From Bacillus sp. ZZV12-4809 (GTDB lineage: Bacteria > Bacillota > Bacilli > Bacillales > Cytobacillaceae), in contig NZ_VCRN01000008.1 in assembly GCF_009849585.1 (NCBI RefSeq), forward strand, positions 62,001 to 126,000: a stretch of DNA of 64,000 bases, written 5' to 3'. The notes under the pieces were generated by a model. That model ran no database searches and was not told the DNA's origin. It saw only the letters and a list, made by a program, of their open reading frames with translations. A program made the position numbers and the translations under genes. How positions within the stretch are numbered: the stretch's first letter is position 1; each line of letters begins with the position of its first letter. Shown piece after piece: positions 55,340 to 63,784 of the stretch.

Positions 55340-55909
55340 TTAAGATTTGAATATTCCGCCAATCCCTTTAACCATAGATGATACCTGTGTGACCGCAGAC
55401 ATCATCTGTCCTGCTGTGTCCACCATTTTGTTGATATCAAGCGAGCCATCCTGGGCTTTAAATGAATTCATAATGCTTTGCACGCCGGATGGCTGTTTTT
55501 GGATGAAGGATTGCTTTGGGTATGGATTCATATATGGCATTTGCGGAGCAGCCGGCTTGCTTGGCTGATGTCCATAATAATCTTCAGATTCTAACGGGTT
55601 TTGAAATATTCCTGCATTCTTTGAACCTGTATGTGAGTAATATGCAGGATCAAAATGTTGCTGCGGATAGGCCTGATGCGGATAACTTTGCTGCATTCCT
55701 GCCAATTGCTGCGGGTGCTGGTACTCCATATTAAATGGCGAATAATAAGAATTATACTGTCCGGCAGCATGGTTATAATTCTGCACTGGCTGCTGCCTCA
55801 TATAATATTGGTCATTGGTCCCCATATAAAATGGATGAACGTATACATTTGGGTTTAAATGGCCGTATGGCTGCACATGACTCGTTTTATTCATTACTCG
55901 GCCAAACAT
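55340..55909 (-). CDS. yppG: YppG family protein
   Basis: 189 residues. The N-terminal 130 are rich in Tyr, Gln, Pro and His, with no fixed fold. The C-terminal 45 (GVQSIMNSFKAQDGSLDINK, then AGQMMSAVTQVSSMVKGIGG) match YppG. Position downstream of yppF in the B. subtilis order supports the name. Composition resembles coat proteins; the function is unknown. The ATG at 55909 has GGAGG ten bases before; a TTG at 55915 is the alternative. Confidence 0.85.
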   Translation of the reverse strand: MFGRVMNKTSHVQPYGHLNPNVYVHPFYMGTNDQYYMRQQPVQNYNHAAGQYNSYYSPFNMEYQHPQQLAGMQQSYPHQAYPQQHFDPAYYSHTGSKNAGIFQNPLESEDYYGHQPSKPAAPQMPYMNPYPKQSFIQKQPSGVQSIMNSFKAQDGSLDINKMVDTAGQMMSAVTQVSSMVKGIGGIFKS

Positions 55910-56238
55910 GGGCAAACATCCTCCCCATTCAAAAAGATAAGTATATTAGCAATAATATCAGGCAATTCCCTCCTTATTATCACCAATATAATATATGAAT
56001 GAAATGCCCAGAACGTGAAAGAAGTTAAATAAGTTAAATAGGGGCAAAAAAGGAAGCGCTTCCCACTTTTGTCTAACTATGAAGAATAATGTCGGAAGTT
56101 TGATTTTTTTAAAAACGATGAAAAATAAAATTATATGTTAGGATATAAAAAACAAATTGTTTCTTGTCCGCTATTTTCATTTACCTCAATGCGGGGAAGA
56201 AATTTCTCCGCGAATCTATTTTTAGAGGAGGCAATATC

Positions 56239-56454
56239 ATGAATGTTCACGAACTACAAAAGAAGTTTCATCAGCTGCGGGAGTATACTCCTGAAAATGT
56301 TAATGAATTATTGGATTTTGCAAAAAAAGCCTATATCCATAATGAAATTTCCAGTACAGATTATCGAAATCTCGTTCGTGAGCTTGAAGCTCAAGGAGCG
56401 GCCGTTCCGGAAAGCTACAAAGATAACACCCTCCAGGATTCAGTAAATGCATAG
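56239..56454 (+). CDS. yppF: YppF family protein
   Basis: 71 residues, all helical. YTPENVNELLDFAKKAYI and the RNLVRELEAQGA block match the small YppF family. The ATG at 56239 follows AGGAGG by seven bases; 25 further codons are in frame but lack a signal. Function unknown. The gene-free stretch from 55910 to 56238 before it is AT-rich and otherwise plain. Confidence 0.8.
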   Translation: MNVHELQKKFHQLREYTPENVNELLDFAKKAYIHNEISSTDYRNLVRELEAQGAAVPESYKDNTLQDSVNA

Positions 56455-56463
56455 TATTCAATG

Positions 56464-56497
56464 AAAAAAGGGAACCTCGTTCAGGTTCCCTTTTTTT
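56464..56497. terminator. Bidirectional terminator between yppF and yppE
   Basis: A perfect 10-bp stem (AAGGGAACCT/AGGTTCCCTT) with a 5-base loop, A-run left, seven T right. Confidence 0.9.
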
Positions 56498-56858
56498 CTT
56501 CTCTTAGTAATATTGTCAGCTGCTTTAATACATACACGGCTGAATTAACATAATTAATAAATCTGGTTCTGCTTGCGTCAGGAAAAAACGACTGAATGGA
56601 AACCATTTCAATATGTTCAGCAGCAGAATCGATCTGCTGAGAATAAAGATTCCGCGGTTTATGGATGCTAATCCACTTCCGGGCTTCTTCTTTCCATCTG
56701 TCATTTATGGATTTAACCTTATCAGCAAAAGGTTTGACTTCATTATAAAAATCACCCTTCTTGCCTGTCTCCTTAACCTTTTTATACCTGCTGTCTGAGA
56801 TCTCCACATATTCAAGCAGCATTTCTGTCATACGCAGCAGGGAATTTTCTTGTACCAC
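56481..56858 (-). CDS. yppE: YppE family protein (DUF1798)
   Basis: 125 residues, a four-helix bundle type protein of DUF1798; B. subtilis YppE has 123. No catalytic motif. A GTG at 56858 with GGAG nine bases upstream is preferred, because the earlier ATG at 56873 has no ribosome-binding site and lies at the edge of a dispersed repeat. Function unknown. It ends in the terminator shared with yppF. Confidence 0.8.
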   Translation of the reverse strand: MVQENSLLRMTEMLLEYVEISDSRYKKVKETGKKGDFYNEVKPFADKVKSINDRWKEEARKWISIHKPRNLYSQQIDSAAEHIEMVSIQSFFPDASRTRFINYVNSAVYVLKQLTILLREEKKGT

Positions 56859-56872
56859 GGGAATCAACTCCA

Positions 56873-56905
56873 TTTAGATAAGCGGAAGGCGCCTGAAGCT
56901 AAATA
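56873..56905. repeat. Short dispersed intergenic repeat
   Basis: TAGATAAGCGGAAGGCGCC followed by TGAAGCTAAATAG, a degraded relative of the repeat near mntR (TAGAAAAGCGCAGAGCGCC...GGAGCTAGACA). Confidence 0.5.
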
Positions 56906-56938
56906 GTTATCTACCTTCAGTTTATACACTTTATTAAA

Positions 56939-57115
56939 AATAGTCTTTTTTCTAAACGATTGTTTTTTTGTTTATGAATTCTGCCCGTTGATTGCAGCGA
57001 ACCCGCGGGGAGGAATACGTCAGCATCTTCGAGGATCAGGTGCCCACAGCGAAGATCAACTCAGCAAATTAAACTAGGTTATGAAAAAGCAACTAACTTC
57101 TGGAAAAACAGCCTT
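56939..57115 (+). repeat. MITE-like dispersed repeat, copy B
   Basis: About 177 bp sharing both arms with the copy at 17885-18039 (left: TTCTAAACGATTG...TGTTTATGAA; centre: GCGGGGAGGAAT; right: ATCAACTCAGCAAATTAAAC and GAAAAAGCAACTAAC). The middle differs. It fills the gap between yppE and yppD. Confidence 0.65.
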
Positions 57116-57146
57116 AAAATAAAAGCAGCCAATCAATTTAGCTGCT
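57115..57146 (-). terminator. Terminator of yppD
   Basis: AGCAGC/GCTGCT stem (57124-57129 with 57141-57146) with AAAATAAAA on its left. Confidence 0.7.
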
Positions 57147-57171
57147 GAAGGATACTGCTATTCTAATCCAC

Positions 57172-57435
57172 TTAGAAACCGAGTTCAAGCTTCATGCGTG
57201 CTGATCTTTTTGCACTTTCTATATTTTCTGCCTCAGACATGATTACCGTCATATCTTCTTCGATTGCTTCCAGCCTGCTTTCACAAGCCTCTATATTTTC
57301 TGACTGTTCATAATACCAATCCTGGCGGAGTCCAGACAAATTAGACTCCAGTACATTTTCAAGCTCTTCAAGCTGATCGTATATGTCTGAAAGCATGGCC
57401 AGCAATTCTTCTTTTTCTACCGTTTTTCCCTGCAT
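57172..57435 (-). CDS. yppD: YppD-like coiled-coil protein
   Basis: 87 residues, strongly helical and acidic, with heptad-like spacing (LLAMLSDIYDQLEELENVLESN, cut here for length). The name rests on its place between yppE and the sspM/yppC region. GGGAGG lies eight bases before the ATG. No known role. Confidence 0.7.
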   Translation of the reverse strand: MQGKTVEKEELLAMLSDIYDQLEELENVLESNLSGLRQDWYYEQSENIEACESRLEAIEEDMTVIMSEAENIESAKRSARMKLELGF

Positions 57436-57483
57436 TCAAAAAACCTCCCGATTTCATTTTCTCCTTGCTTTCTGCCATGAATA

Positions 57484-57551
57484 ATGAAGGATACAGTGAA
57501 AATTTGCTTTGTGCCTACATAAATTCTATTTTCCCCTAAGGTATCCTTCAT
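57484..57551. repeat. Perfect 11-bp inverted repeat between yppD and sspM
   Basis: ATGAAGGATAC (57484-57494) and GTATCCTTCAT (57541-57551) are perfect reverse complements 46 bases apart in the divergent intergenic region. Confidence 0.6.
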
Positions 57552-57678
57552 GCATGACAAAACTAGAAGGGATTCGCCAAAGAAAGTACTTATTTGCATG
57601 GCAGCGGCAAGGTTTCGACAGCCTCCGAAGAATGAAAATAACATCATTGAACAAACTAATGAACGGAGGTGTTATGTT

Positions 57679-57789
57679 ATGGCAAGAAAACAAGAAAAAC
57701 AAAATAATGTACAGCCCAAAAAGCTGGAAGAAACAAAAACTGGCTATGGCAATAAGAAGCTTGAAGGTCCTGACCGCCCTTCAACATAA
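57679..57789 (+). CDS. sspM: Small acid-soluble spore protein M family
   Basis: 36 residues ending in KKLEGPDRPST, the hallmark ending of SspM; the rest is Lys/Gln-rich. GGAGGTG lies seven bases before the ATG. A strong terminator follows. Minor forespore protein with no known enzymatic role. It is one of the genes a 60-codon cutoff would miss or mis-extend. Confidence 0.85.
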   Translation: MARKQEKQNNVQPKKLEETKTGYGNKKLEGPDRPST

Positions 57790-57793
57790 CATG

Positions 57794-57822
57794 AAAAAGC
57801 AAGGGATCCCTTGCTTTTTTTT
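57794..57822 (+). terminator. Terminator of sspM
   Basis: A perfect 11-bp stem (AAAAAGCAAGG/CCTTGCTTTTT) around GATC. Confidence 0.9.
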
Positions 57823-57836
57823 GCATTTATTTTCTC

Positions 57837-58829
57837 CTAACAAATGGAGCGAAATATTTTTCCCAGCTTGGCAGCAGTTTGAAGCTGGTCCTGTTTATGC
57901 AAATACCATTTTGTAATATGGACGGGATGTTTAATGACAACCGATTCTGATGCCCATTTCCTTTTTATGCGTTTATTGACAGACCAATCAGGAAATTGAT
58001 GTATGTGATGAGTGATTATCGGGTATGTACAGCGTAAGAAAGGGGTAGTTCTCCGTTTTTTTCCCTTAAAGTATTTCTCATAATCATACCTTGACCCAGT
58101 ATGAATTGTGCGTGATGCAAATTCATACACGTCCTCATAATAATTTGTGTCAAATAATATTTCTGCCAGCCTTTTTCCAAGGTCAATTCTTTTAGAGACC
58201 GAGCGGAAACCATTAACACTCGCACCGTATAATTCCCCTTTACAGGTAGGGAAGATGACAGAACTAAAATGAAGATAATCCTGAAAGGAAAAGAGCAATG
58301 TATGAAAAACTTTATTTTTATAAATAGAATGCTCCATTACAGGCTCTTGGATGACATTTTGTTCGTTGATAATCAGTGAAATCATTAATCTCTTTTTATT
58401 TCTGTTTCTCCAGAAATGAAGCCACTCCTGCCCCATAAACGCCGATACATGAAAAGTTTTTAATAAGTGAAACATTGGCCTATTTAGTTTCGTCGAATAA
58501 TGATAGAGAAGCAGCTGGGGAAATGCATCTTGAAAAATCAGCCAATTAGCCCTTTCATATGTTATATAAAGCATATCCCTGAATTTCTTTCCTATTAATT
58601 TAGGAAAACAGCTCCCTTCAAGATCGCACATATTCCAGCCGGCATTTCGGGACACCATGGAGGCCAGGAATGCCCAGCGTATTTCAGGATGTTTTTGATA
58701 AAACTGAAAATAAGCTTCCGTTCTGGAGATATTGTCCAGGTTATATTTTGCTGTCATTTTCATAATATGATCCTTTATTGCCTGTTCCTTTTTTTCATGA
58801 CTGTACAGAAATTTCCCAGAAAGAAACAC
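57837..58829 (-). CDS. yppC: YppC, DUF2515 family protein
   Basis: 330 residues, soluble by prediction, rich in aromatic and basic residues. The HPEIRWAFLASMVSRNAGWNM-type block near 50-70 is typical of DUF2515. Position between recU and sspM as in B. subtilis. GTG start with GAGGTG seven bases before. No biochemical function known. Confidence 0.87.
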   Translation of the reverse strand: MFLSGKFLYSHEKKEQAIKDHIMKMTAKYNLDNISRTEAYFQFYQKHPEIRWAFLASMVSRNAGWNMCDLEGSCFPKLIGKKFRDMLYITYERANWLIFQDAFPQLLLYHYSTKLNRPMFHLLKTFHVSAFMGQEWLHFWRNRNKKRLMISLIINEQNVIQEPVMEHSIYKNKVFHTLLFSFQDYLHFSSVIFPTCKGELYGASVNGFRSVSKRIDLGKRLAEILFDTNYYEDVYEFASRTIHTGSRYDYEKYFKGKKRRTTPFLRCTYPIITHHIHQFPDWSVNKRIKRKWASESVVIKHPVHITKWYLHKQDQLQTAAKLGKIFRSIC

Positions 58830-59003
58830 CGCAATTCACCTCATAAAATGAATGTTCTATAATTTGGCCTGCAGGCATTTAGGTAAAACCGGAATAATAC
58901 TTAACTGGAGTTTCCTATATACTTTGTTATTTAGAACTTTTTATTCAACCAAATCACGCTTACTTTTGTTATCATAGGGAGTAGCTGAAAACGAGGTGAA
59001 TGC

Positions 59004-59615
59004 ATGAATTTCCACTATCCAAATGGCAGGAGATATACCCCGCCTGCTAATAGTGCCAAAAAACTAACTCCAGAGAAGAAATGGACATACAGCAATCGCG
59101 GAATGACACTGGAGGAAGATATAAATGAAACCAATGAATTCTATTTGGAACATGGAATAGCAACTATTCATAAAAAGCCCACTCCTGTTCAAATTGTACA
59201 GGTCGATTATCCAAAAAGAAGTGCAGCAGTCATTAAAGAAGCATATTTCAAACAAGCATCAACAACTGATTATAACGGTGTCTATAAAGGAAGATATATT
59301 GATTTTGAAGCAAAAGAAACCCAGAATACAACCTCCTTCCCTTTAAAGAATTTTCATGAGCACCAGGTAAAACACATGGAGCAAGTATTAGCCCAGCAAG
59401 GAATTTGCTTTGTTCTCCTCCGCTTCTCGGCTACCGAAGAGGTTTACCTGTTAGAGGCCCTTCATTTACTCACATACTGGGAGAGGATGAAGAGTGGGGG
59501 AAGAAAGTCAATCACCAAGGATGAAATTGAAAAGAATGGTCATTACATTCCGCTTGGATTTCAGCCCAGAATTGACTATATTAAGATAATAGATTATCTT
59601 TATACCCTTAAATAA
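59004..59615 (+). CDS. recU: Holliday junction resolvase RecU
   Basis: 203 residues, PD-(D/E)XK nuclease fold. Active site: Asp89 (STTDYNG), Asp100, Glu102 and Lys104 (YIDFEAKET). The stalk segment lies between. It cuts and helps anneal Holliday junctions and modulates RecA. GAGGTGAATGC ends at the ATG. It is followed 40 bases later by ponA, the conserved recU-ponA operon. Confidence 0.97.
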   Translation: MNFHYPNGRRYTPPANSAKKLTPEKKWTYSNRGMTLEEDINETNEFYLEHGIATIHKKPTPVQIVQVDYPKRSAAVIKEAYFKQASTTDYNGVYKGRYIDFEAKETQNTTSFPLKNFHEHQVKHMEQVLAQQGICFVLLRFSATEEVYLLEALHLLTYWERMKSGGRKSITKDEIEKNGHYIPLGFQPRIDYIKIIDYLYTLK

Positions 59616-59655
59616 TTAATTTAAAGTTCCATTGTCAGAAAGGATGAACATAGAT

Positions 59656-62334
59656 ATGAAAGAAAAATATCAGACAAGGGAGGAGCGCCGAAGACAGCAA
59701 TCGAAGCCTAAAAATAAGGGTAAGAAAAAAGGTTCAGGCACTTTTAAACGCATTTTCCTTATATTGATTGCCCTTGGTATTGCTGGAATGATTTTAGGAG
59801 CAGGCGCTTTTGCTTTTATGGTGAAAGATACACCTAAACTTGATGAAAAATTGCTTAAAGATCCAATATCTTCTCAGATCTACGATATGGAGGGCGAATT
59901 CATTACTGATGTAGGCTCGGAAAACCGTGATTACGTCGCTTATGAAGATATACCAAAACTTGTGGAAGAAGCCTTTTTGGCAACTGAGGATGTCCGCTTT
60001 TACAAACATAACGGAATGGACTTAATTCGATTGGGCGGAGCAGTAATTGCCAACGTTACCCGAGGTTTTGGTTCTGAAGGGGCAAGTACGATTACTCAGC
60101 AGGTAGTAAAAAACTCTTTCCTGAATAATGAAAAAACCCTTAGCAGAAAGGCCCAGGAAGCCTGGCTTGCCTTCCAGCTTGAACGCAAGTATACAAAACA
60201 GGAAATCTTCGAAATGTATGTGAACAAGATTTATATGTCTGAAGGGCATGGTGTTTTAACGGCATCAAAAATCTTCTTCGGCAAGGAACTTAGCGAGCTG
60301 GAGCTCCATGAAGCTGCCCTCTTAGCTGGCATGCCGCAAAGCCCTAACAATTATAATCCGTTTAAGCATCCTGACAAAGCGGAGAAACGGAGAAATATTG
60401 TTCTTTCCTTGATGAATCAGCATGGTTTCATTTCAAAAGAAGAAATGGAAGCAGCGAAAAAGGTTCCTGTGGAATCTACCCTTGTGGCTGAAGAAAATAG
60501 AGAAACAAATGAATCTAAATATGATTCTTTCATCGATGTTGTTTTGGATGAAGTTGAAAAAAAATACCCGGATCTTAATCCATATTCCGATGGGCTGAAA
60601 ATTCATACGACTCTGGATCCGGATGCACAAAAGCATGTTGAAAACATTTTAAATACGGATGCAGCAGTAGCCTATCCTGATGAGAAGTTTCAGGCGGGAA
60701 TTACCCTTCTTGATACAAAAACGGGGGAAATCAGAGCAATCGGCGGAGGACGCAATCAGGAAGTAAAACGCGGCTTTAACTTTGCCGTGGACCAAAAAAG
60801 ACATGCCGGTTCGACCTTTAAACCAATTGTCGATTACGGACCAGCAATCGAATATCTAAAATGGGGAACTTACCAGACCATTGTTGATGAGCCTCACACA
60901 TATTCCGGAGGCACAAAAATCAATAACTGGGATGGAAAACATATGGGCCCTATGTCAATGCGCGAGGCCCTTGCCCGCTCACGCAACATTCCGGCTTTAA
61001 AAACACTTCAGGAAGTTGGAACAGATAAATCATTGGAATTCACCAAAAAATTAGGAATACCAATGGAAGAGATGTATGAGTCCTATTCTATCGGCGCTTT
61101 TGAGGTTTCTTCTCTTCAGGTAGCCGGTGCATACAGTGCATTTGGAAACAATGGCTTCTACACTGAACCGCATGCCATCAAGCAAATTGAAATGCGTGAC
61201 GGCACGAAGCTTGATTTAAAACCTGAATCTGAAGTAGTCATGAAGGACTATACAGCATTTATGATCAGTGACATGCTCAAAAGTGCTGTTAAATCCTCTT
61301 ACGGAACTGGCCGTCTGGCTGATGTTCCAGGCTTGCCTGTAGCAGGAAAAACAGGAACTACAAACTACACCGCTGACGAAGAACAAACATATGGTATACC
61401 TCAAGGCTCCGTGCCTGATGCCTGGTTCGCTGGCTATACAACTAACTATACAGCAGCTGTCTGGACTGGCTATCAGGATAGAAAAAGTTATATACCGGCA
61501 GGCGATGAGCAAAAAATTGCGCAAAAGCTTTTCAGCAGCTTAATGGCGCATGTATCAGAAGGAAAGGAAACAGAAGATTTCAAGGTACCGAACTCTGTAG
61601 AGAAGGTAGCCATTGAGAAAGGCAGCAATCCTGCCAAATTGGCAAGCCAGTTCACGCCTAAGGAACAAATCATTTATGAGTATGCTGTAAAGGGCAATGC
61701 TCCTACACAAGTGTCACAGAAATTTGATAAACTGGACTCCCCTTCTGGCCTGTCAGCGAACTTTGACCAGGAGGCAAATGAGATCTCATTATCGTGGAAT
61801 TACCCTGAAGACGCAGAAGGCACACAATTTGAAGTAACTGTATCCGTAAATGAAGGCGGAGATCAGCAGCTTAGCGTTACTGCGGATAAAGGCTTAAAAA
61901 TTGCCAACCCTCAGCCAGGAGCTGTGTATACCTTTAAAGTAACAGCATTTAAAGGTGATCAGCAAAGTGACCCTGCTTCTGTAAAAGTACAAGTTCCTGA
62001 CTCAAGCATCATCGAAGAAGATGAAACTGAAGGTGAAGAGCAGGATGGAACTGGCGAAGAAGAACAGGAAGGCCAGGAAGGGCAAAATGGTGAAGATGGC
62101 CAGGACGGAAACCAGGATGGCGACGGTTCTGGAAATGGAAATGAAAATGGAAATGAAAATGGAAATGAAAATGGAAATGGTGAAGGCTCCGGAAATGGTT
62201 CCGGTGATGGTGGCGGTGAAGGTGACGGTACCGGTGATGGCGATACCGGAGAAGAAACCGGAACGGGTGCTGGAGGCACTGACACTGACGGAAACGGCAC
62301 TGGCAGCGGCACTCAAGGCTCGAGCGGCTCCTGA
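59656..62334 (+). CDS. ponA: Penicillin-binding protein 1A (bifunctional)
   Basis: 892 residues, bitopic, with a basic cytosolic tail and one helix (about 35-57). Glycosyltransferase 51 domain at 75-260 (ATEDVRFYKHNGMD); transpeptidase domain with STFK at about 386-389, SRN near 443 and KTGTTN near 563. A fibronectin-III domain (about 700-780) follows, then a 105-residue tail of Glu/Gly/Asn repeats with 12-bp tandem DNA repeats. Makes and crosslinks peptidoglycan; GpsB (43109) directs it. The ATG at 59656 with AGAAAGG upstream is preferred. Confidence 0.96.
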   Translation: MKEKYQTREERRRQQSKPKNKGKKKGSGTFKRIFLILIALGIAGMILGAGAFAFMVKDTPKLDEKLLKDPISSQIYDMEGEFITDVGSENRDYVAYEDIPKLVEEAFLATEDVRFYKHNGMDLIRLGGAVIANVTRGFGSEGASTITQQVVKNSFLNNEKTLSRKAQEAWLAFQLERKYTKQEIFEMYVNKIYMSEGHGVLTASKIFFGKELSELELHEAALLAGMPQSPNNYNPFKHPDKAEKRRNIVLSLMNQHGFISKEEMEAAKKVPVESTLVAEENRETNESKYDSFIDVVLDEVEKKYPDLNPYSDGLKIHTTLDPDAQKHVENILNTDAAVAYPDEKFQAGITLLDTKTGEIRAIGGGRNQEVKRGFNFAVDQKRHAGSTFKPIVDYGPAIEYLKWGTYQTIVDEPHTYSGGTKINNWDGKHMGPMSMREALARSRNIPALKTLQEVGTDKSLEFTKKLGIPMEEMYESYSIGAFEVSSLQVAGAYSAFGNNGFYTEPHAIKQIEMRDGTKLDLKPESEVVMKDYTAFMISDMLKSAVKSSYGTGRLADVPGLPVAGKTGTTNYTADEEQTYGIPQGSVPDAWFAGYTTNYTAAVWTGYQDRKSYIPAGDEQKIAQKLFSSLMAHVSEGKETEDFKVPNSVEKVAIEKGSNPAKLASQFTPKEQIIYEYAVKGNAPTQVSQKFDKLDSPSGLSANFDQEANEISLSWNYPEDAEGTQFEVTVSVNEGGDQQLSVTADKGLKIANPQPGAVYTFKVTAFKGDQQSDPASVKVQVPDSSIIEEDETEGEEQDGTGEEEQEGQEGQNGEDGQDGNQDGDGSGNGNENGNENGNENGNGEGSGNGSGDGGGEGDGTGDGDTGEETGTGAGGTDTDGNGTGSGTQGSSGS

Positions 62335-62367
62335 AATGGATCTGGCACATAATCAAATAGAAATAAA

Positions 62368-62399
62368 GAGCTGGCTCAGTGATGAGTCAGCTCATTTTC
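62368..62399 (+). terminator. Terminator of ponA
   Basis: An 11-bp stem (GAGCTGGCTCA/TGAGTCAGCTC, one wobble) then ATTTT. Beyond it to 62540 nothing was recognised. Confidence 0.8.
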
Positions 62400-62542
62400 T
62401 GTGTCCAAAAGTACTGATACACTTGAATGCTGGACTTTGGGTTTGGCGTGGCATGGTCGGCGATTCTAGGGTTTGTAGCGCTTTCATTCCTTTAGTGCGT
62501 GTCGAAATCTATGCGCGTTCCATATGAAACTGATAGCTATAG

Positions 62543-62573
62543 AAAAAAGCGCCTATCATTTAAGGCGCTTTTT
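62543..62573. terminator. Terminator at the end of ypoC
   Basis: AAAAAGCGCCT/AGGCGCTTTTT stem overlapping the last codons of ypoC, A- and T-flanked, so usable from both sides. Confidence 0.8.
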
Positions 62574-63083
62574 CTTCATTTGTTCCAATGCCATCATCTT
62601 CATACATTGCTTTTCCGTTTCAGTGATTAGTTCAGAGAGCTGTATGTAAGAATGATAAAACGCTGGACGTGCAGTAATGAAATCCAGCCGTTCTTTAAGA
62701 TTCACTGGCTTGATTGGCAATTCTCCGTGATCTGCCTGAAGGCTTACCGGCTTGCTGTTTGTCCAATACAGCAGCTGTAAAAATACTCCTAAAGATACTT
62801 TCATCGGAACTATGGCAGCTTTCTGGTTCCGGTTTGTGAAGTGCATCCCCAGAAGCTGCTTCTGTCCCGCCCACTCATCAATCAAAGCCGGAATATATTC
62901 AGCACTGTTTTCCCAGGGTCTTAACGCAGGAATCCCCGCATAATAAGCCGCTTCATATAAAAAGGGCGGCAGAGGCTGAAAAGTGAAAAGGGATTCTACT
63001 TTTACAGCCAATGAATCACCCTTTTTATAATATAGGGAATGACATAATTGTTCTTTAACAGGAATGACAATTTCTCCGGTCAT
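62556..63083 (-). CDS. ypoC: YpoC family protein
   Basis: 175 residues, helical with a basic C-terminus (KKKRLK). The FLQLLYWTNSKPV and LKERLDFI blocks, the length, and the place between nth and ponA match YpoC. Its ATG lies in the ATGA overlap with the nth stop. No known activity. A role next to a DNA glycosylase is only suggested by the coupling. Confidence 0.88.
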   Translation of the reverse strand: MTGEIVIPVKEQLCHSLYYKKGDSLAVKVESLFTFQPLPPFLYEAAYYAGIPALRPWENSAEYIPALIDEWAGQKQLLGMHFTNRNQKAAIVPMKVSLGVFLQLLYWTNSKPVSLQADHGELPIKPVNLKERLDFITARPAFYHSYIQLSELITETEKQCMKMMALEQMKKKRLK

Positions 63084-63736
63084 TTTGCCTGCTTCACCTT
63101 CATTCGTTTTTTGCCTTCCCGGCATAAATCGAGCAGCGGACAGATCTCACATTGAGGATTCTGTGCCTTACAGTGGTATCTTCCAAAAAAGATCATACGA
63201 TGATGTGTAATTGACCATTCATCCATCGGCACTTTCTTCATCAATGCCTTTTCAACTTCCAATACAGAGTCCTTCCATCGACAGAAACCAAGCCTTTTGC
63301 TGACCCGTTCCACGTGAGTATCAACCGCAATGGCAGGCACATCAAAAGCCACAGAGACAACGACATTAGCCGTTTTACGGCCTACTCCGGGAAGCTTTGT
63401 CAGCTCGTCTCTGTCACGCGGCACTTCCCCTTCATATTCATCGAGGAGCAATCTGCATAGCTTTTGTATATTCTTAGCTTTGTTTCGATAAAGACCAATG
63501 GAGCGGATATCCTCCTGCAATTCCTCTATAGAAACATCCAGGTAATCCTGGGGAGTTTTGTACTTTTGGAACAGGTTTCTTGTCACTTTGTTAACCAGTG
63601 CATCAGTACATTGTGCTGACAGGGCCACTGCTATGACCAGTTCAAACGGGTTGGAATGATTCAATTCGCAATGTGCTTCCGGGAACATTTCTCCCATTGC
63701 ATCAAGGCAGTGTCTAATTTGTGTTTTATTTAACAA
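63080..63736 (-). CDS. nth: Endonuclease III
   Basis: 218-residue DNA glycosylase/AP lyase removing oxidised pyrimidines. Helix-hairpin-helix LPGVGRKTANVV with the Lys121 nucleophile, Asp139 in VDTHVERV, and the Fe-S motif C189-x6-C196-x2-C199-x5-C205. The TTG at 63736 with GGTGAT six bases before matches the B. subtilis start (MLN); the frame extends four codons more. Operon dnaD-nth-ypoC. Confidence 0.96.
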   Translation of the reverse strand: MLNKTQIRHCLDAMGEMFPEAHCELNHSNPFELVIAVALSAQCTDALVNKVTRNLFQKYKTPQDYLDVSIEELQEDIRSIGLYRNKAKNIQKLCRLLLDEYEGEVPRDRDELTKLPGVGRKTANVVVSVAFDVPAIAVDTHVERVSKRLGFCRWKDSVLEVEKALMKKVPMDEWSITHHRMIFFGRYHCKAQNPQCEICPLLDLCREGKKRMKVKQAK

Positions 63737-63784
63737 AGAAATCACCACTTACTATCTTCATTTTTTTCGGGCAGCAGTGTCTGC

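Noticed and set aside
57417-57647. 76-codon minus-strand frame upstream of yppD
   Set aside because: It crosses the perfect inverted repeat and yppD's ribosome-binding site, and its sequence has no family features; it is leader DNA.
62131-62190. Regularly spaced repeats resembling a CRISPR array
   Set aside because: They are 12-bp in-frame coding repeats of ponA without spacers; no cas genes in the window.
61959-62356. Three long minus-strand frames of repetitive Pro/Ser, Ile/Thr or His/Phe sequence
   Set aside because: They are mirror readings of the low-complexity ponA tail; repeats keep all frames open.
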